40,830 nucleotides of DNA from Desulfocorpusculum sp964414345 (lineage in GTDB: Bacteria > Desulfobacterota > Desulfocorpusculales > Desulfocorpusculum): NCBI GenBank assembly GCA_964414345.1, contig CAYPWF010000034.1, positions 1 through 40,830 on the forward strand, given 5' to 3'. Under the pieces are notes generated by a model. The model was not told the origin of the DNA. It worked only from the letters and a program-made list of their open reading frames with translations, and made no database searches. The first letter of the stretch is position 1. Every line of letters starts with the position of its first letter. Position numbers and translations under genes: made by a program. Positions 24,037 to 32,520 of the stretch are shown here, one piece after another.

Positions 24037-24384
24037 TTACAGAGCCCTGCGCTCCTGGATGCGAGCCGCCTTCCCGTGAAGCTGTCTGAGGTAATAGATC
24101 CTGGATCTTCTCACTTTTCCCCTTTGCACCAGCTCTATGAACTCCACCATGGGGGAATGAACAGGGAAAGTCCTCTCTACACCCACCCCGTAGGAAACCT
24201 TTCGCACAGTGAAAGTGGAACGGGTCCCACCACCTCTTCTACGAATTACTACTCCTTCGAAGACCTGAACTCGTTCCTTGCCGGCTTCTCTGATCTTTAC
24301 GTGAACCCGCACGGTGTCCCCGGGACGAAAATCCGGGGCATCAAAACGCATCTGCTCCTTCTCGATCTTCTCCATGACAGACAT
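24037..24384 (-). CDS. rplS: Ribosomal protein L19
   Basis: Large-subunit protein L19 of 115 residues, at the 30S/50S interface. The family blocks are all present: PGDTVRVHVKIREAGKERVQVFEG, RRRGGGTRSTFTVRKVSYGVGVERTFP and HSPMVEFIELVQRGKVRRSRIYYLR. It lies between the PF09936 methyltransferase and rnhB, in the order rpsP-khpA-rimM-trmD-MT-rplS typical of this group. Confidence 0.98.
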   Translation of the reverse strand: MSVMEKIEKEQMRFDAPDFRPGDTVRVHVKIREAGKERVQVFEGVVIRRRGGGTRSTFTVRKVSYGVGVERTFPVHSPMVEFIELVQRGKVRRSRIYYLRQLHGKAARIQERRAL

Positions 24385-24430
24385 GGCCGCACTCCTCCCT
24401 TCTCAAGACCCAAAAAAGTTCTAAAGGTTC

Positions 24431-24985
24431 TCAACCCCTTCCAAAAAGCCTATCCAAGATAACCGCCCCTGCCGAGCGCACCGAGAGATGATTGTATTTT
24501 CCAACCCCTGAGATGGGCTCCAGCACAAGGTCGCAACTATCCAAAGTTTCATCCGTGAGCCCCCATCCTGTGCCGAAAAGGATCAGGTAAACACCTCCAG
24601 AACCCATTTTTTGTCTCAACTCTTGGTAACCTATGGCTCTCGGCCTTTTTCTGGCTGTAGTGCCTATGCACAAGGGAGGCCTCCCGCAAAGCTCCTCCAC
24701 CATTGATCTGGCCTCCTCAAGGCTTTCCACCGCCAGAACCCTGGAGAGGGCCTCTTTTCTGTTGGGGTGGGTTTGAGCTCCGTGACCCACCTGCCAATGC
24801 TCAATGATTCGTTTAAGAAGCCAGCGCTGTCTCTCCAAGGGGGTCACCATGAAAACAGCCTCCCCCCCATAGGTCAGCGTGGCTCTTGCCAGGTCGTGCA
24901 CGTCCAAATTGGTAATGGCCGTTGCCACCACCTCACCCGTTCGATTGTACACTGGATAATGCACCAAAGCCACAAAGAACTTCAT
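24431..24985 (-). CDS. TrmD-linked SAM-dependent RNA methyltransferase (PF09936 type)
   Basis: A 184-residue protein that matches the SAM-dependent RNA methyltransferase family (PF09936) coded next to trmD in Desulfobacterota and Aquificae. It begins MKFFVALVHYPVYNRTGEVV and carries TAITNLDVHDLARA, GGEAVFMVTPLERQ, then LLFGTGWGLTDETLDSCDLVLEPI and NHLSVRSAGAVILDRL, which form the knotted SPOUT-type AdoMet site. The target nucleotide is unknown. The start at 24985 is chosen because the family starts there; an upstream ATG at 25012 would overlap trmD by 14 bases. Confidence 0.85.
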   Translation of the reverse strand: MKFFVALVHYPVYNRTGEVVATAITNLDVHDLARATLTYGGEAVFMVTPLERQRWLLKRIIEHWQVGHGAQTHPNRKEALSRVLAVESLEEARSMVEELCGRPPLCIGTTARKRPRAIGYQELRQKMGSGGVYLILFGTGWGLTDETLDSCDLVLEPISGVGKYNHLSVRSAGAVILDRLFGRG

Positions 24986-24998
24986 TCCCCTGTGGGCC

Positions 24999-25766
24999 TC
25001 ACCTTCCCTCATTTAGCCCCTTGCCTTCCAAGAGCCCCTCTGCAAGCCTCAAGGACTCCAGTATAGCCTTGTCCTCCTGGGAGAGACTCGCACTTTCCAG
25101 AAGCTCGGGACGCCTCTTGAGGGTCTGCCTCAAAGCCTCACGGCGCCTCCATTTGGCAATGGCTCCGTGATCTCCTGAAAGAAGCACTTCCGGCACCTCC
25201 ATACCCCTAAAGATCTGTGGACGGGTATAGTGAGGATAATCCAACAGACCGCTCTCAAAGGATTCCCTTAAGACCGACTCCTCGTTGCCCACCACCCCCT
25301 CCAGCAGTCTGGCCACCACATCCATAAGCACCATGGCCGCAAGTTCCCCGCCGCTCAAAACATAGTCCCCTATGGAGATCTCTCGGTCCACCAAACCAAT
25401 TCTAACCCTTTCGTCAACTCCTTCGTAACGTCCACAGATAAGGATCATTCCGGGCAGCCCGGCCAGCTCTCTGGCCAAGGCCTGTCTCAAGATCTCCCCC
25501 TGAGGGCTCAGCAGGATTACCGGGCCCTTTGCGCCTGCCTGTCTGAGAGCTTCCACAGCCGAAAACAAAGGCTCAGGCCTCATCACCATCCCGCCGCCTC
25601 CCCCATAAGGGTAATCGTCCGTGGAGTTGTGGGGACCCAAGCCGTACTTCCTTAGGTCGTGCACTTCCAGACGCACCAGGCTTCGCTCCATGGCGCGAGC
25701 CACGATCCCCCATTTGAAGGGGGACTCAAACATCCCGGGGAAGATGCTAAGAACATGCAACTCCAT
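24999..25766 (-). CDS. trmD: tRNA (guanine-N1)-methyltransferase
   Basis: A 255-residue TrmD, which makes m1G37 in tRNAs to prevent frameshifting. The family signature is complete: LSIFPGMFESPFKWGI, the DDYPYGGGGGMVMRPEPL loop, RYEGVDERV, and the knot region VLSGGELAAMVLMDVVARLLEGVV. The RNA-recognition block YTRPQIFRGMEVPEVLLSGDH follows. It starts 3 bp after rimM and is followed by the PF09936 methyltransferase. Confidence is very high. Confidence 0.98.
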   Translation of the reverse strand: MELHVLSIFPGMFESPFKWGIVARAMERSLVRLEVHDLRKYGLGPHNSTDDYPYGGGGGMVMRPEPLFSAVEALRQAGAKGPVILLSPQGEILRQALARELAGLPGMILICGRYEGVDERVRIGLVDREISIGDYVLSGGELAAMVLMDVVARLLEGVVGNEESVLRESFESGLLDYPHYTRPQIFRGMEVPEVLLSGDHGAIAKWRRREALRQTLKRRPELLESASLSQEDKAILESLRLAEGLLEGKGLNEGR

Positions 25767-25769
25767 GTC

Positions 25770-26279
25770 TCACTCCAACCCCTGGGGCAAATCCACCAGC
25801 AGGGTTCCCTTATCCTGATCCAACTCCTTTATTACGCCCCGGATGAACGGAATCAGAAGCTCCCTGCCCTGTTTCTTGCAGACCAGAACGTGGGAATCCC
25901 CGGTCTGAATGACCCCCTCCACCAAGCCCAGATCTTCCCCCCTTAAACTCAGCACAGCCATTCCCATCAGGTCTTGATAGTAGTATTCCCCCTCTTCCAA
26001 AGGAGGGAGCTGCTCCCTTCTGACCCAAAGAAGAGATCCCACGGACTCGGCTGCCTCCTGAGGGTGAAGCCCCTCCAGTTGGAGCAGTACAGCCTTTTTC
26101 ATGAACTGAACTTGGATGACTCGGTAAGGTTTGGCCAGGCGGGGGGTCTCTCCGACCAGCACCTCCTCAAGGGAGTAAAAAACGCCGGGCGGTTCAGCCA
26201 AGGGGGTTACATTGATCTTACCCTTTACACCATGGGGCTTTCTCACAACCCCTATGGCCAGCCACAGGCCTTTCTCCAT
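25770..26279 (-). CDS. rimM: 16S rRNA processing protein RimM
   Basis: A 169-residue RimM, a chaperone for assembly of the 30S head that binds S19. The N-terminal domain starts VVRKPHGVKGKINVTPLAE, and the PRC-barrel follows at about residue 95 with EEGEYYYQDLMGMAVLS and LVCKKQGRELLIPFIRGVIKELD. It stands 10 bp after khpA and 3 bp before trmD, the classic arrangement. Confidence 0.97.
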   Translation of the reverse strand: MEKGLWLAIGVVRKPHGVKGKINVTPLAEPPGVFYSLEEVLVGETPRLAKPYRVIQVQFMKKAVLLQLEGLHPQEAAESVGSLLWVRREQLPPLEEGEYYYQDLMGMAVLSLRGEDLGLVEGVIQTGDSHVLVCKKQGRELLIPFIRGVIKELDQDKGTLLVDLPQGLE

Positions 26280-26289
26280 CCTCGGGGGC

Positions 26290-26532
26290 TCACTCTATGA
26301 TCTCCAGAACCGCCCGTTTCCTCACCTTGGTGGACACAGCGCTTAGAATCGTGCGCATTGCCCTAGCCGTCCTTCCCTGCTTGCCTATAACCTTGCCCAA
26401 ATCCTCCTTAGCCACCTTCAGCTCGATGACAGAAGTGGTGGAACCCTCCACCTCGGTTACCTGCACCCGGTCCGGATAATCCACCAGGGCTTCGGCCATA
26501 TAGCGGACCAGCTCCTTCAGGTTCACCTCCAT
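26290..26532 (-). CDS. khpA: KH-domain RNA-binding protein KhpA
   Basis: An 80-residue single KH-domain protein. The RNA-binding loop is visible as GKVIGKQGRTARAMRTIL, following LKVAKEDL. KhpA-type proteins bind RNA and, with KhpB/Jag, affect ribosome assembly and cell division in some bacteria. The ATG at 26532 is preferred: GAGGAG lies six bases before it, whereas the GTG at 26538 touches that site. It is placed between rpsP and rimM, as usual. Confidence 0.94.
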   Translation of the reverse strand: MEVNLKELVRYMAEALVDYPDRVQVTEVEGSTTSVIELKVAKEDLGKVIGKQGRTARAMRTILSAVSTKVRKRAVLEIIE

Positions 26533-26588
26533 GACCACCTCCTCAGAGACTGTGGAGTCGCCTTCCGACTAATGGCTGATCACCCGTA

Positions 26589-26849
26589 TCACACCGGGGA
26601 GGAGACCTCCGAAGACCGCGCTTTCTTGATAAGCTGGTTCACAATCTGTGTGGGTTTTGCACCTTTGTTCATCCAAAATTCGGCTTTTTGGGCGTCCAAG
26701 TGCAAAAGCACAGGATCCGGTTTGGGATCGTAATAGCCGATTTGATCAATGAATCTGCCGTCTCTGGGGCACTCGGAGTCGGCCACCACGATCCGATAAA
26801 AAGGCTTCTTTTTCCCACCCATCCTAGCAAGTCTGATCCTCACTGCCAT
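26589..26849 (-). CDS. rpsP: Ribosomal protein S16
   Basis: Small-subunit protein S16, 86 residues. The whole family pattern is visible: VRIRLARMGGKKKPFYRIVVADS, PRDGRFIDQIGYYDP and the later helix AEFWMNKGAKPTQIVNQLIKKA. It starts the rpsP-khpA-rimM-trmD-rplS unit. Upstream, instead of ffh, which precedes it in many bacteria, lies a DUF465 gene. Confidence 0.98.
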   Translation of the reverse strand: MAVRIRLARMGGKKKPFYRIVVADSECPRDGRFIDQIGYYDPKPDPVLLHLDAQKAEFWMNKGAKPTQIVNQLIKKARSSEVSSPV

Positions 26850-26893
26850 GAGATCTCCTTCTGCACTAACTTTTTTCTTGATAAAACTGTGAC

Positions 26894-27142
26894 TTACCTA
26901 CTCGTGTCGGGTTGGCTAAGTCGCTTTCTGTATGAAGAAAGGATTGCCTCTATCTTGTCTTTGCCAGCCAATTTGAGTTTTTGAATCCTTTTCTTCTCCA
27001 GCTCTTCCGCTGGTGTCAGATATCTCTTGTTGCTGAAACGCTCTAGCTCTTTCTCAAAGGCCTGGTGTTCCTCCACCAGTCTTCTCAGCTCCTCATCTTG
27101 CGGTAGGAGCTCCTCAATGAGCTTCATATCTTTTGGCTCCAT
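26894..27142 (-). CDS. DUF465 (YdcH-family) small helical protein
   Basis: An 82-residue acidic/basic helical protein with the YdcH/DUF465 pattern: EELRRLVEEHQAFEKELERF, then LTPAEELEKKRIQKLKLAGKDKI, ending in a short helix. It should form a two-helix coiled-coil hairpin. Function of the family is unknown. It lies 44 bp before rpsP in the same direction and may share its transcript. Confidence 0.85.
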   Translation of the reverse strand: MEPKDMKLIEELLPQDEELRRLVEEHQAFEKELERFSNKRYLTPAEELEKKRIQKLKLAGKDKIEAILSSYRKRLSQPDTSR

Positions 27143-27315
27143 CAGGCTCCCCTGCCATGAGAAGTTTGAAAAATATAAACTACTGCCTGCTGATTGTCAA
27201 TCTTTTGCCTAAATTTTGACCCATCCATTAAAGGCCGGCTCTCGGCAACGAAGATGCATGTCCAAAGCATTGGCCAGGACCTCTCACGATTGAAGGCTAT
27301 GTCCAAAGTCCACGG

Positions 27316-27444
27316 CTACTTTGCGATAATGGGTCTCAAAAAATCTCCCCACCCGGGAAGGAAAAACAGAGTCTCTATAACCCGCCTTATCCACTCCTCC
27401 TTAACAAGGAGGACTAAGGTACCCATAAGGTTTTCAACCCACAT
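27316..27444 (-). CDS. Possible 42-residue ORF overlapping the end of tsaB
   Basis: An ATG at 27444 overlaps the tsaB stop by 11 bases and opens a 42-residue frame: basic and hydrophobic, with LVLLVKEEWIRRVIETLFFL followed by PGWGDFLRPIIAK, an amphipathic helix and Pro-Gly turn. Overlap with the upstream gene suggests translational coupling, but no strong ribosome site precedes it. The frame contains a perfect inverted repeat, TCCTCCTT-AAC-AAGGAGGA (27395-27413). I do not recognise a family, so it may be a chance frame. The remaining 170 bp to the DUF465 gene shows nothing else. Confidence 0.35.
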   Translation of the reverse strand: MWVENLMGTLVLLVKEEWIRRVIETLFFLPGWGDFLRPIIAK

Positions 27445-28138
27445 GTGAAATTGCCCTGGAGGCCATGTCCCTTACAGCCTTGGCCTCCATAGCATATCTG
27501 GGGGCTAGAAGGTCCAGATCATCGTACTCTCCCCTTTTGATTCTGCCCGCCCCCAGTCTGGCCACTGTGGCTGCTCTTGGAAGAGTGCACTCCACAGGCC
27601 CGAATCGAGCCAAATCTCCGAGAGCCTCCTTAATCAATGCACGGTATTCAAGGGCCCCGTCACCCACAAAGAGCACCGGCTCTCGAAGGCTCAACAACCA
27701 GGACGGCAAGTCCCTCAATGCCTCCTCCTTTACCTCCTGCATGGAGCCGTCCAGAAATCGGAAAAGTGCCGTGTATATTCTTTGGGCTCTTGCATCCACC
27801 ATGGGGCAAACAAGGCCGCAAGTCTGTGCTGCCCCTGCTGCGAGAGTCTCTAGAGTTGGCACACCCACAAGGGGTATTCCAAGTCCCAAGGCCAGCCCTT
27901 TGGCCGTGGAGAGGCCAACCCTGACTCCGGTGAAGGATCCGGGCCCCAGCCCTACTGCCACACCGCTTAGGCTTTGCGGATTCGTGCCCGTAATCTCCAA
28001 AACCCGTGCCACGCCCACCATCAGCATTTGGGAGTGAGTCCCGGCCCCGGCGAACCAAACCTCCCCCACCAGCACTTCCCCGTCCACCACTGCAGCACTT
28101 CCGGCTGCTGTGGATGACTCTATCCCCAGAATCCTCAC
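27434..28138 (-). CDS. tsaB: tRNA threonylcarbamoyladenosine biosynthesis protein TsaB
   Basis: A 234-residue TsaB, partner of TsaD in the t6A37 modification of ANN-decoding tRNAs. Seen: the ASKHA start ILGIESSTAAGSAAVV, GTHSQMLM (the H site), GLGPGSFTGVRVGLSTAKGLALGLG and the VDARAQRIYTALF block. It overlaps rseP by four bases, and a tiny ORF may begin inside its 3' end. TsaB lacks the metal site of TsaD and is a dimer scaffold. Confidence 0.95.
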   Translation of the reverse strand: MRILGIESSTAAGSAAVVDGEVLVGEVWFAGAGTHSQMLMVGVARVLEITGTNPQSLSGVAVGLGPGSFTGVRVGLSTAKGLALGLGIPLVGVPTLETLAAGAAQTCGLVCPMVDARAQRIYTALFRFLDGSMQEVKEEALRDLPSWLLSLREPVLFVGDGALEYRALIKEALGDLARFGPVECTLPRAATVARLGAGRIKRGEYDDLDLLAPRYAMEAKAVRDMASRAISHVG

Positions 28139-29286
28139 GGCCTAGTATCCTGCGCGGGGGCTTGAGGCGCTTCTTCGGAGATAGCAGGTTTTTCAGCCTG
28201 CTTTGCTTTCCAATAGAAACGGTCCAGATCCCTGTATAAGGCCCAGGCCATGATGCAGACTAAAATGGCTATTCCTACATATTGAGCTGCCCCAAGGAAT
28301 TTTTTGCTCATGGGCCTTCCTGTGATCGCCTCCACCAGAAAGAAGAGGAGATGACTTCCGTCCAGAACCGGTATGGGAAGCAGATTCATGACGGCCAGTA
28401 TCACGCTCACAAAAGCTATGAAACTGAAGTAACTGGCCAGCCCGTGCTCTGCCTGCTTGGCAGCCTCAGCACCGATCAAAAGCGGGCTTCCAATGTTCTT
28501 GATGGATTCCCGCCCCGTCAAAAGCCTCCCAAGGGTCTTCACGGTGAACCAGGATTTCTCCCAAGTCCATTGAAACCCTTGGGCCAAGGCTTCCAAGGGC
28601 CCGAATCGCTCAAAACGTATCTCCCCTACAGGGACAATGCCTATTTGCCAAAGACGAATTTCGTCTCCGTAAGGACTGAGCTCCATCTTCAACCTAGGGG
28701 TCACAACCAGTTTCAGCCTAGAACCTTCCCTCAGCACCGAAAGCTGAAGGGCAGCTCCATCGCTTTCAATTATCTTCTCCCTGAGATCCTGAAACCGTTT
28801 TATGGGTCTGCCATCCACCTCCAAGATCTCGTCACCCTGTTTCAAACCAGCTTCGGCAGCAGGACTTCCCTCAAGCACCTCTTGGACCCTGGGCGGAATA
28901 AAGGGAACCTCTCCCAAATGCAATGATGAAACAACCCCCACAGCAAGCAATAGATTGAATGCCGGCCCTGCAAAAACTATGAGAAACCTCCTCCACACAC
29001 TTTGGCTTGAAAAAGCGCGTGGGAGGTCCTCGGGAGGTATCTCATCCTCGTAATCCTCTCCCAGCATCTTCACATATCCGCCCAAAGGCACCGCGCAGAC
29101 AGCGTACTCAGTCTCCCCTACTTTCACCTTTAGGAGTTTGGTAGCAAACCCCAGGGCAAAGGTGAGCACCTTCACCCCCATGAGCTTGGCCATCAGGAAA
29201 TGACCCAGCTCATGGAAGAAGATCAATATCCCAAAGGCCACAACCGCGTAAAAGACCTTCACAAGAGTCTCGGCCACATTTTCCAT
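28135..29286 (-). CDS. rseP: RIP zinc metalloprotease RseP
   Basis: A 383-residue inner-membrane site-2 protease. The zinc site H25-E26-L27-G28-H29 lies in the first membrane helix; the third ligand motif NLLPIPVLDG is near the C-terminal third. A single PDZ domain (GSPAAEAGLKQGDEILEVDGRPI) sits between, where the E. coli enzyme has two. A cytoplasmic Lys/Ala-rich tail ends the protein. RseP cuts membrane anti-sigma factors and remnant signal peptides. It starts 9 bp after dxr and overlaps tsaB by four bases, within the uppS-cdsA-dxr-rseP envelope cluster. Confidence 0.96.
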   Translation of the reverse strand: MENVAETLVKVFYAVVAFGILIFFHELGHFLMAKLMGVKVLTFALGFATKLLKVKVGETEYAVCAVPLGGYVKMLGEDYEDEIPPEDLPRAFSSQSVWRRFLIVFAGPAFNLLLAVGVVSSLHLGEVPFIPPRVQEVLEGSPAAEAGLKQGDEILEVDGRPIKRFQDLREKIIESDGAALQLSVLREGSRLKLVVTPRLKMELSPYGDEIRLWQIGIVPVGEIRFERFGPLEALAQGFQWTWEKSWFTVKTLGRLLTGRESIKNIGSPLLIGAEAAKQAEHGLASYFSFIAFVSVILAVMNLLPIPVLDGSHLLFFLVEAITGRPMSKKFLGAAQYVGIAILVCIMAWALYRDLDRFYWKAKQAEKPAISEEAPQAPAQDTRP

Positions 29287-29294
29287 TTTTGCCT

Positions 29295-30476
29295 TTAGAC
29301 CATCCTGTCCGATCGTATGAAGTTCCTTACAGCCTCTCTGGCCATACGGTCTGCTTCCAGCACAACTTCCAGGTCTTCTGCGTCTCCTGCAGGCAGGGAC
29401 TCCACAACCTTTCTGACCAAATCCACTATGCGCGTAAACCGTATTTCTCTCTTGAGAAAGGCCAGGACTGCTTCCTCGTTGGCCGCATTGAACACGGCCG
29501 GGAGGGTTCCACCGGCCTCCAGCACCTGGTAGGCCAACCTCAAGGCTGGGAAACGCTCGGGGTCAGGGGCCATAAAGGTAAGGGGCCCACTGTTTACCAA
29601 GTCCAGGGAAGGAAGCCCTATCTTGAGCCTCTCAGGGTAGGAAAGGGCATAGGCAATAGGCACTTGCATGTCAGGGATGCCCATCTGCGCTATTACAGAG
29701 CCGTCAACATACTCCACCATGGAATGCACGATACTCTGAGGATGGATGTGAACCTGTATGCGGGAGGCTGGAATGTCGAACAGCCACCTGGCCTCTATGA
29801 CCTCCAGGGCCTTATTCATCAAAGAGGCGGAATCCACGGTCACTTTCTGCCCCATCTTCCAGTTGGGATGCACCAAAGCCTGTTCCGGCGTGACCTCTTC
29901 CAATCTCTCCACAGGCAGGCCCAAAAACGCCCCTCCAGAGGCTGTCAGGATTATCCTGCGCACATCCTCCTTCCTGTGCCCTTGGAGAGACTGAAATATG
30001 GCGCTGTGCTCGCTGTCCACAGGAAGGATCCTCACTCCCTTGGAGCGAGCCTCCTGGGAAACTATCTTCCCGGCCATGACCATGGTTTCCTTGTTGGCCA
30101 AAGCAACATCCTTTTGCCCCCTGATGGCAGCCATGGTGGGAAGCAACCCGGCAGCTCCCACTAAGGCCGACACAACCATGTCCGCCTCAGGGTGGGTTGC
30201 CACAGCCCGCAGTCCCTCATCCCCATAGCCGAAATCCAGGTGCACTTTCCCTCTGACCTTTTGTCTTAACTCCTCCGCTCCCTCACGAGTAGCCATGGTG
30301 GCCAGAAGAGGTCTGAACTGTAGCACTTGTTCAGCCATAAGCTCTACATTCCAACCGCCTGCCAGAGCCACTATCTTGAACCGCTCAGGATATCTCTCCA
30401 CAACCTTCAAAGTGCTCTGTCCGATGGAGCCTGTAGAACCAAGGACCGCTATACCCTTTCGTTTCCTCTGGGCCAT
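29295..30476 (-). CDS. dxr: 1-deoxy-D-xylulose 5-phosphate reductoisomerase
   Basis: A 393-residue Dxr, second enzyme of the MEP isoprenoid pathway: it makes 2-C-methyl-erythritol 4-phosphate with NADPH and a divalent metal. Seen: the NADPH loop VLGSTGSIGQSTL, ALANKETMVMAG, the metal/substrate block PVDSEHSAIFQSLQGH, the phosphate-binding TASGGAFLG, and NWKMGQKVTVDSASLMNKALEVIEA. It lies in the usual cdsA-dxr-rseP order, but a repeat copy separates it from cdsA. UppS upstream uses the pathway's product. Confidence 0.97.
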   Translation of the reverse strand: MAQRKRKGIAVLGSTGSIGQSTLKVVERYPERFKIVALAGGWNVELMAEQVLQFRPLLATMATREGAEELRQKVRGKVHLDFGYGDEGLRAVATHPEADMVVSALVGAAGLLPTMAAIRGQKDVALANKETMVMAGKIVSQEARSKGVRILPVDSEHSAIFQSLQGHRKEDVRRIILTASGGAFLGLPVERLEEVTPEQALVHPNWKMGQKVTVDSASLMNKALEVIEARWLFDIPASRIQVHIHPQSIVHSMVEYVDGSVIAQMGIPDMQVPIAYALSYPERLKIGLPSLDLVNSGPLTFMAPDPERFPALRLAYQVLEAGGTLPAVFNAANEEAVLAFLKREIRFTRIVDLVRKVVESLPAGDAEDLEVVLEADRMAREAVRNFIRSDRMV

Positions 30477-30486
30477 ACCCGTCCCC

Positions 30487-30682
30487 TAACCCGAATTCTT
30501 CTCCAAAGTCTGTGAGTTTGGGGGCTACCCCCCAAATCCCAAATAAGCTTTGACATGTTTCTACTCAAACCAAGATCAGATCTGAAACAGAAAATCAGGG
30601 TGTTTTTGAGCATGGATCGGTTTGTCCTAAAATATCATCAAGATGGGCTGCATTGTTTACTCATCCTTAATAATGCGGGCTA
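30487..30682 (+). repeat. Dispersed ~195-bp repeat, copy B
   Basis: Begins TAACCCGAATTCTTCTCC and ends TAATGCGGGCTA, so both ends are kept as in copy E, each with TA. The internal hairpin reads TTTGGGGG-CTA-CCCCCCAAA. Shared blocks CTCAAACCAAGATC, TCTGAAACAGAAAATCAGGG, TGTTTTTGAGCATGGATCGG and TTTGTCCTAAAATATCATCA are clear. It fills most of the 302-bp gap between cdsA and dxr, in the opposite direction to copies E and F. I see no gene in the rest of the gap. Confidence 0.92.
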
Positions 30683-30778
30683 AAAATCGGCAAGGCCTTT
30701 ACTGTCCAGGCTAACTCTTTGAACTCTCTGCTCTCTTACCAGGGATACAGCCCCCTTTTCATCAGCCCCAAAAAACCT

Positions 30779-31582
30779 TTACCGGCTAGCCCAGAAGAAC
30801 ACCACCGGTGCCGAAAACATTAAGCTATCCAACCTGTCCAGGATCCCACCGTGGCCAGGTAGAATATTGCTCGAATCTTTCACCTGGGCCGCCCTCTTGA
30901 GCATGGATTCGCTCAGATCCCCTGCCTGTCCCACCAAGCCCACCCCCAAGGAGAGCAAGAAACCCTCTAAGCTTGCCGCCTGGGGCAAAAAGAGCAGAGC
31001 ATAAAGAAGACCCCCAAGCCCGTTTCCAGCCAGGCCGGCCAGGGATCCCTCCACGGTCTTGCCGGGGCTGATCCTGGGCATCAACTTCTTCTTGCCCCAA
31101 ATGCTTCCCACGTAGTAAGCCGCCGTGTCCCCCAGAGCCGTTACGGCTATGGTCCAAAACATCCAATGAATTCCTTCGGGTAGTCTCCAAAGCAGAACAA
31201 AAAAACAGGGCAGAACCCCGCCGTAAAGAATCGAGAACATGCGTCTGCCCAACTCAATCCCAGCCCCTTCCAACTCCTTTCGCAAAACTGTCTCCAAGCC
31301 CATCCAGAGCAGAAGCACACCTGTCACGGCTCCCAAGAGCCCTTGGCTTCCCCCCCAGAGGGCCGCGGCAGGAAGAAATGCCGCCTGTGCCATGCAAACC
31401 CCTGTGCGCAGCCTGTCCTTGGCTCCCCCCAGCAGATGCGCCAACTCCCACTGAGCCAGCACCACCGCGGCCGCGGCCAGCACAAGGAGTCCCCATCGGC
31501 CTCCCAGAGCCAGCAGGAGCACTATTGCGCAAATCAGACACAGCCCTGTGATCCAGCGCCTAACCTGAACAGACCCTTCCAC
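30779..31582 (-). CDS. cdsA: Phosphatidate cytidylyltransferase
   Basis: A 267-residue multi-spanning CdsA, which makes CDP-diacylglycerol for phospholipid synthesis. About seven to eight membrane helices are predicted. The family signature near the C-terminus is complete: SMLKRAAQVKDSSNILPGHG followed by GILDRLDS, with the GDTAAYYVGSIWGKKKL and SPGKTVEG blocks before it. It lies 16 bp after uppS and is followed by a repeat copy before dxr. Confidence 0.96.
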   Translation of the reverse strand: MEGSVQVRRWITGLCLICAIVLLLALGGRWGLLVLAAAAVVLAQWELAHLLGGAKDRLRTGVCMAQAAFLPAAALWGGSQGLLGAVTGVLLLWMGLETVLRKELEGAGIELGRRMFSILYGGVLPCFFVLLWRLPEGIHWMFWTIAVTALGDTAAYYVGSIWGKKKLMPRISPGKTVEGSLAGLAGNGLGGLLYALLFLPQAASLEGFLLSLGVGLVGQAGDLSESMLKRAAQVKDSSNILPGHGGILDRLDSLMFSAPVVFFWASR

Positions 31583-31598
31583 CCCTAGCCAGCTCCCC

Positions 31599-32339
31599 TC
31601 ACCCGGTACAGCTGCGAACCTGTTCCCCTATCCGCCCGAAACGCCTCTCTCTACGCTCATAGTCCCTGAGCGCCTCTGCCAGCTCTTCCTCAGAGAAGTC
31701 AGGCCACAGGGTTTCCGTAAAGAAAATTTCAGTGTAAGCCAGCTGCCAAAGCAAAAAATTGCTTATTCTTTGCTCACCGCTTGTGCGTATCAAGAGATCC
31801 GGCTCAGGCAACCCGCAAGTGTCCAGATATTGGGAAAAGGACTCCTCTGTGAGTTCTTGGGATGCTGCCCCTGAAGTCCCCGCCTCCCTTAGAAACCTCT
31901 GGAAGGCCCTCAGAATCTCAGAACGGCCGCTGTAGCTCAAGGCCAGGTTCAGGATCATGTCATGGTTTCCGGCAGTGGCCTCCATGGTCTGGCGCAACAC
32001 CTCCTGAATTTCAGGCGAGAGATCCTCTGGCTGGCCGATCACCTGAAGCCTGATACCGTTTTCCAACATTTCCTGCCGCTCCGAACGCAGGAACTGGACC
32101 AGTAAATCCATCAGGGCCGAGACTTCCTCCATAGGGCGTTGCCAATTCTCTTGTGAGAAAGCATAAAGAGTAAGCACCTCTATGCCCCATCTGCGGCATG
32201 CCCTGACCACAGTGCGAACCGCCTCAGCCCCCCTTCTGTGGCCTTCGATCCTAGGAAGGCACCTCCTTTGGGCCCACCTGCCGTTGCCGTCCATTATGAT
32301 GGCCAAGTGACGGGGCAGTTTGCAGAAGGAGAGTTCCAT
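31599..32339 (-). CDS. uppS: Isoprenyl (undecaprenyl) diphosphate synthase
   Basis: A cis-prenyltransferase of about 246 residues, which builds undecaprenyl diphosphate, the carrier for peptidoglycan. Motifs: PRHLAIIMDGNGRWA with the catalytic Asp, GHRRGAEAVR, LTLYAFSQENWQRP, the DLLIRTSGEQRISNFLLWQ block and ELYFTE-type IFFTETLWPDF. The ATG at 32339 starts just ahead of the first conserved motif. A GTG at 32390 in frame would add 17 residues and is less likely. It is followed by cdsA after 16 bp; a repeat copy lies upstream. Confidence 0.95.
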   Translation of the reverse strand: MELSFCKLPRHLAIIMDGNGRWAQRRCLPRIEGHRRGAEAVRTVVRACRRWGIEVLTLYAFSQENWQRPMEEVSALMDLLVQFLRSERQEMLENGIRLQVIGQPEDLSPEIQEVLRQTMEATAGNHDMILNLALSYSGRSEILRAFQRFLREAGTSGAASQELTEESFSQYLDTCGLPEPDLLIRTSGEQRISNFLLWQLAYTEIFFTETLWPDFSEEELAEALRDYERRERRFGRIGEQVRSCTG

Positions 32340-32390
32340 CTCTGCAGGGATTCCTTTCTTAACATTTTGGAGTCTAGCACCTATGGACAC

Positions 32391-32520
32391 CTGGCTTCAA
32401 GATCCAAGCTGATCCTCACGGTCCAATACGAGCAGGGGCGTGTGAGCCCCTCACACGCCCCTGGCCTCATAACAAAGCAAAGTGTCGGCTGTCCTCTATT
32501 ATTGCAGAACCTCACTGGTT
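32391..32520. other. Short intergenic stretch next to repeat copy F
   Basis: Together with the repeat it makes a gap of about 320-370 bp between frr and uppS. I see no gene or clear regulatory site in this part. A possible inverted pair GGGGCGTGTGAG with CTCACACGCCCC at 32434-32460 is visible and could act as a terminator-like or processing hairpin; it lacks a clear T run on either side. Confidence 0.4.

Noticed and set aside
27284..27394. 36-codon minus-strand GTG frame right after AAGGAGGA
   Set aside because: The ribosome-like site touches the start with no spacer, and the frame competes with the tsaB-coupled frame; no family is recognised.
27395..27413. Perfect inverted repeat as terminator of tsaB
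   Set aside because: No T run follows on either strand, and it lies inside a possible coding frame.
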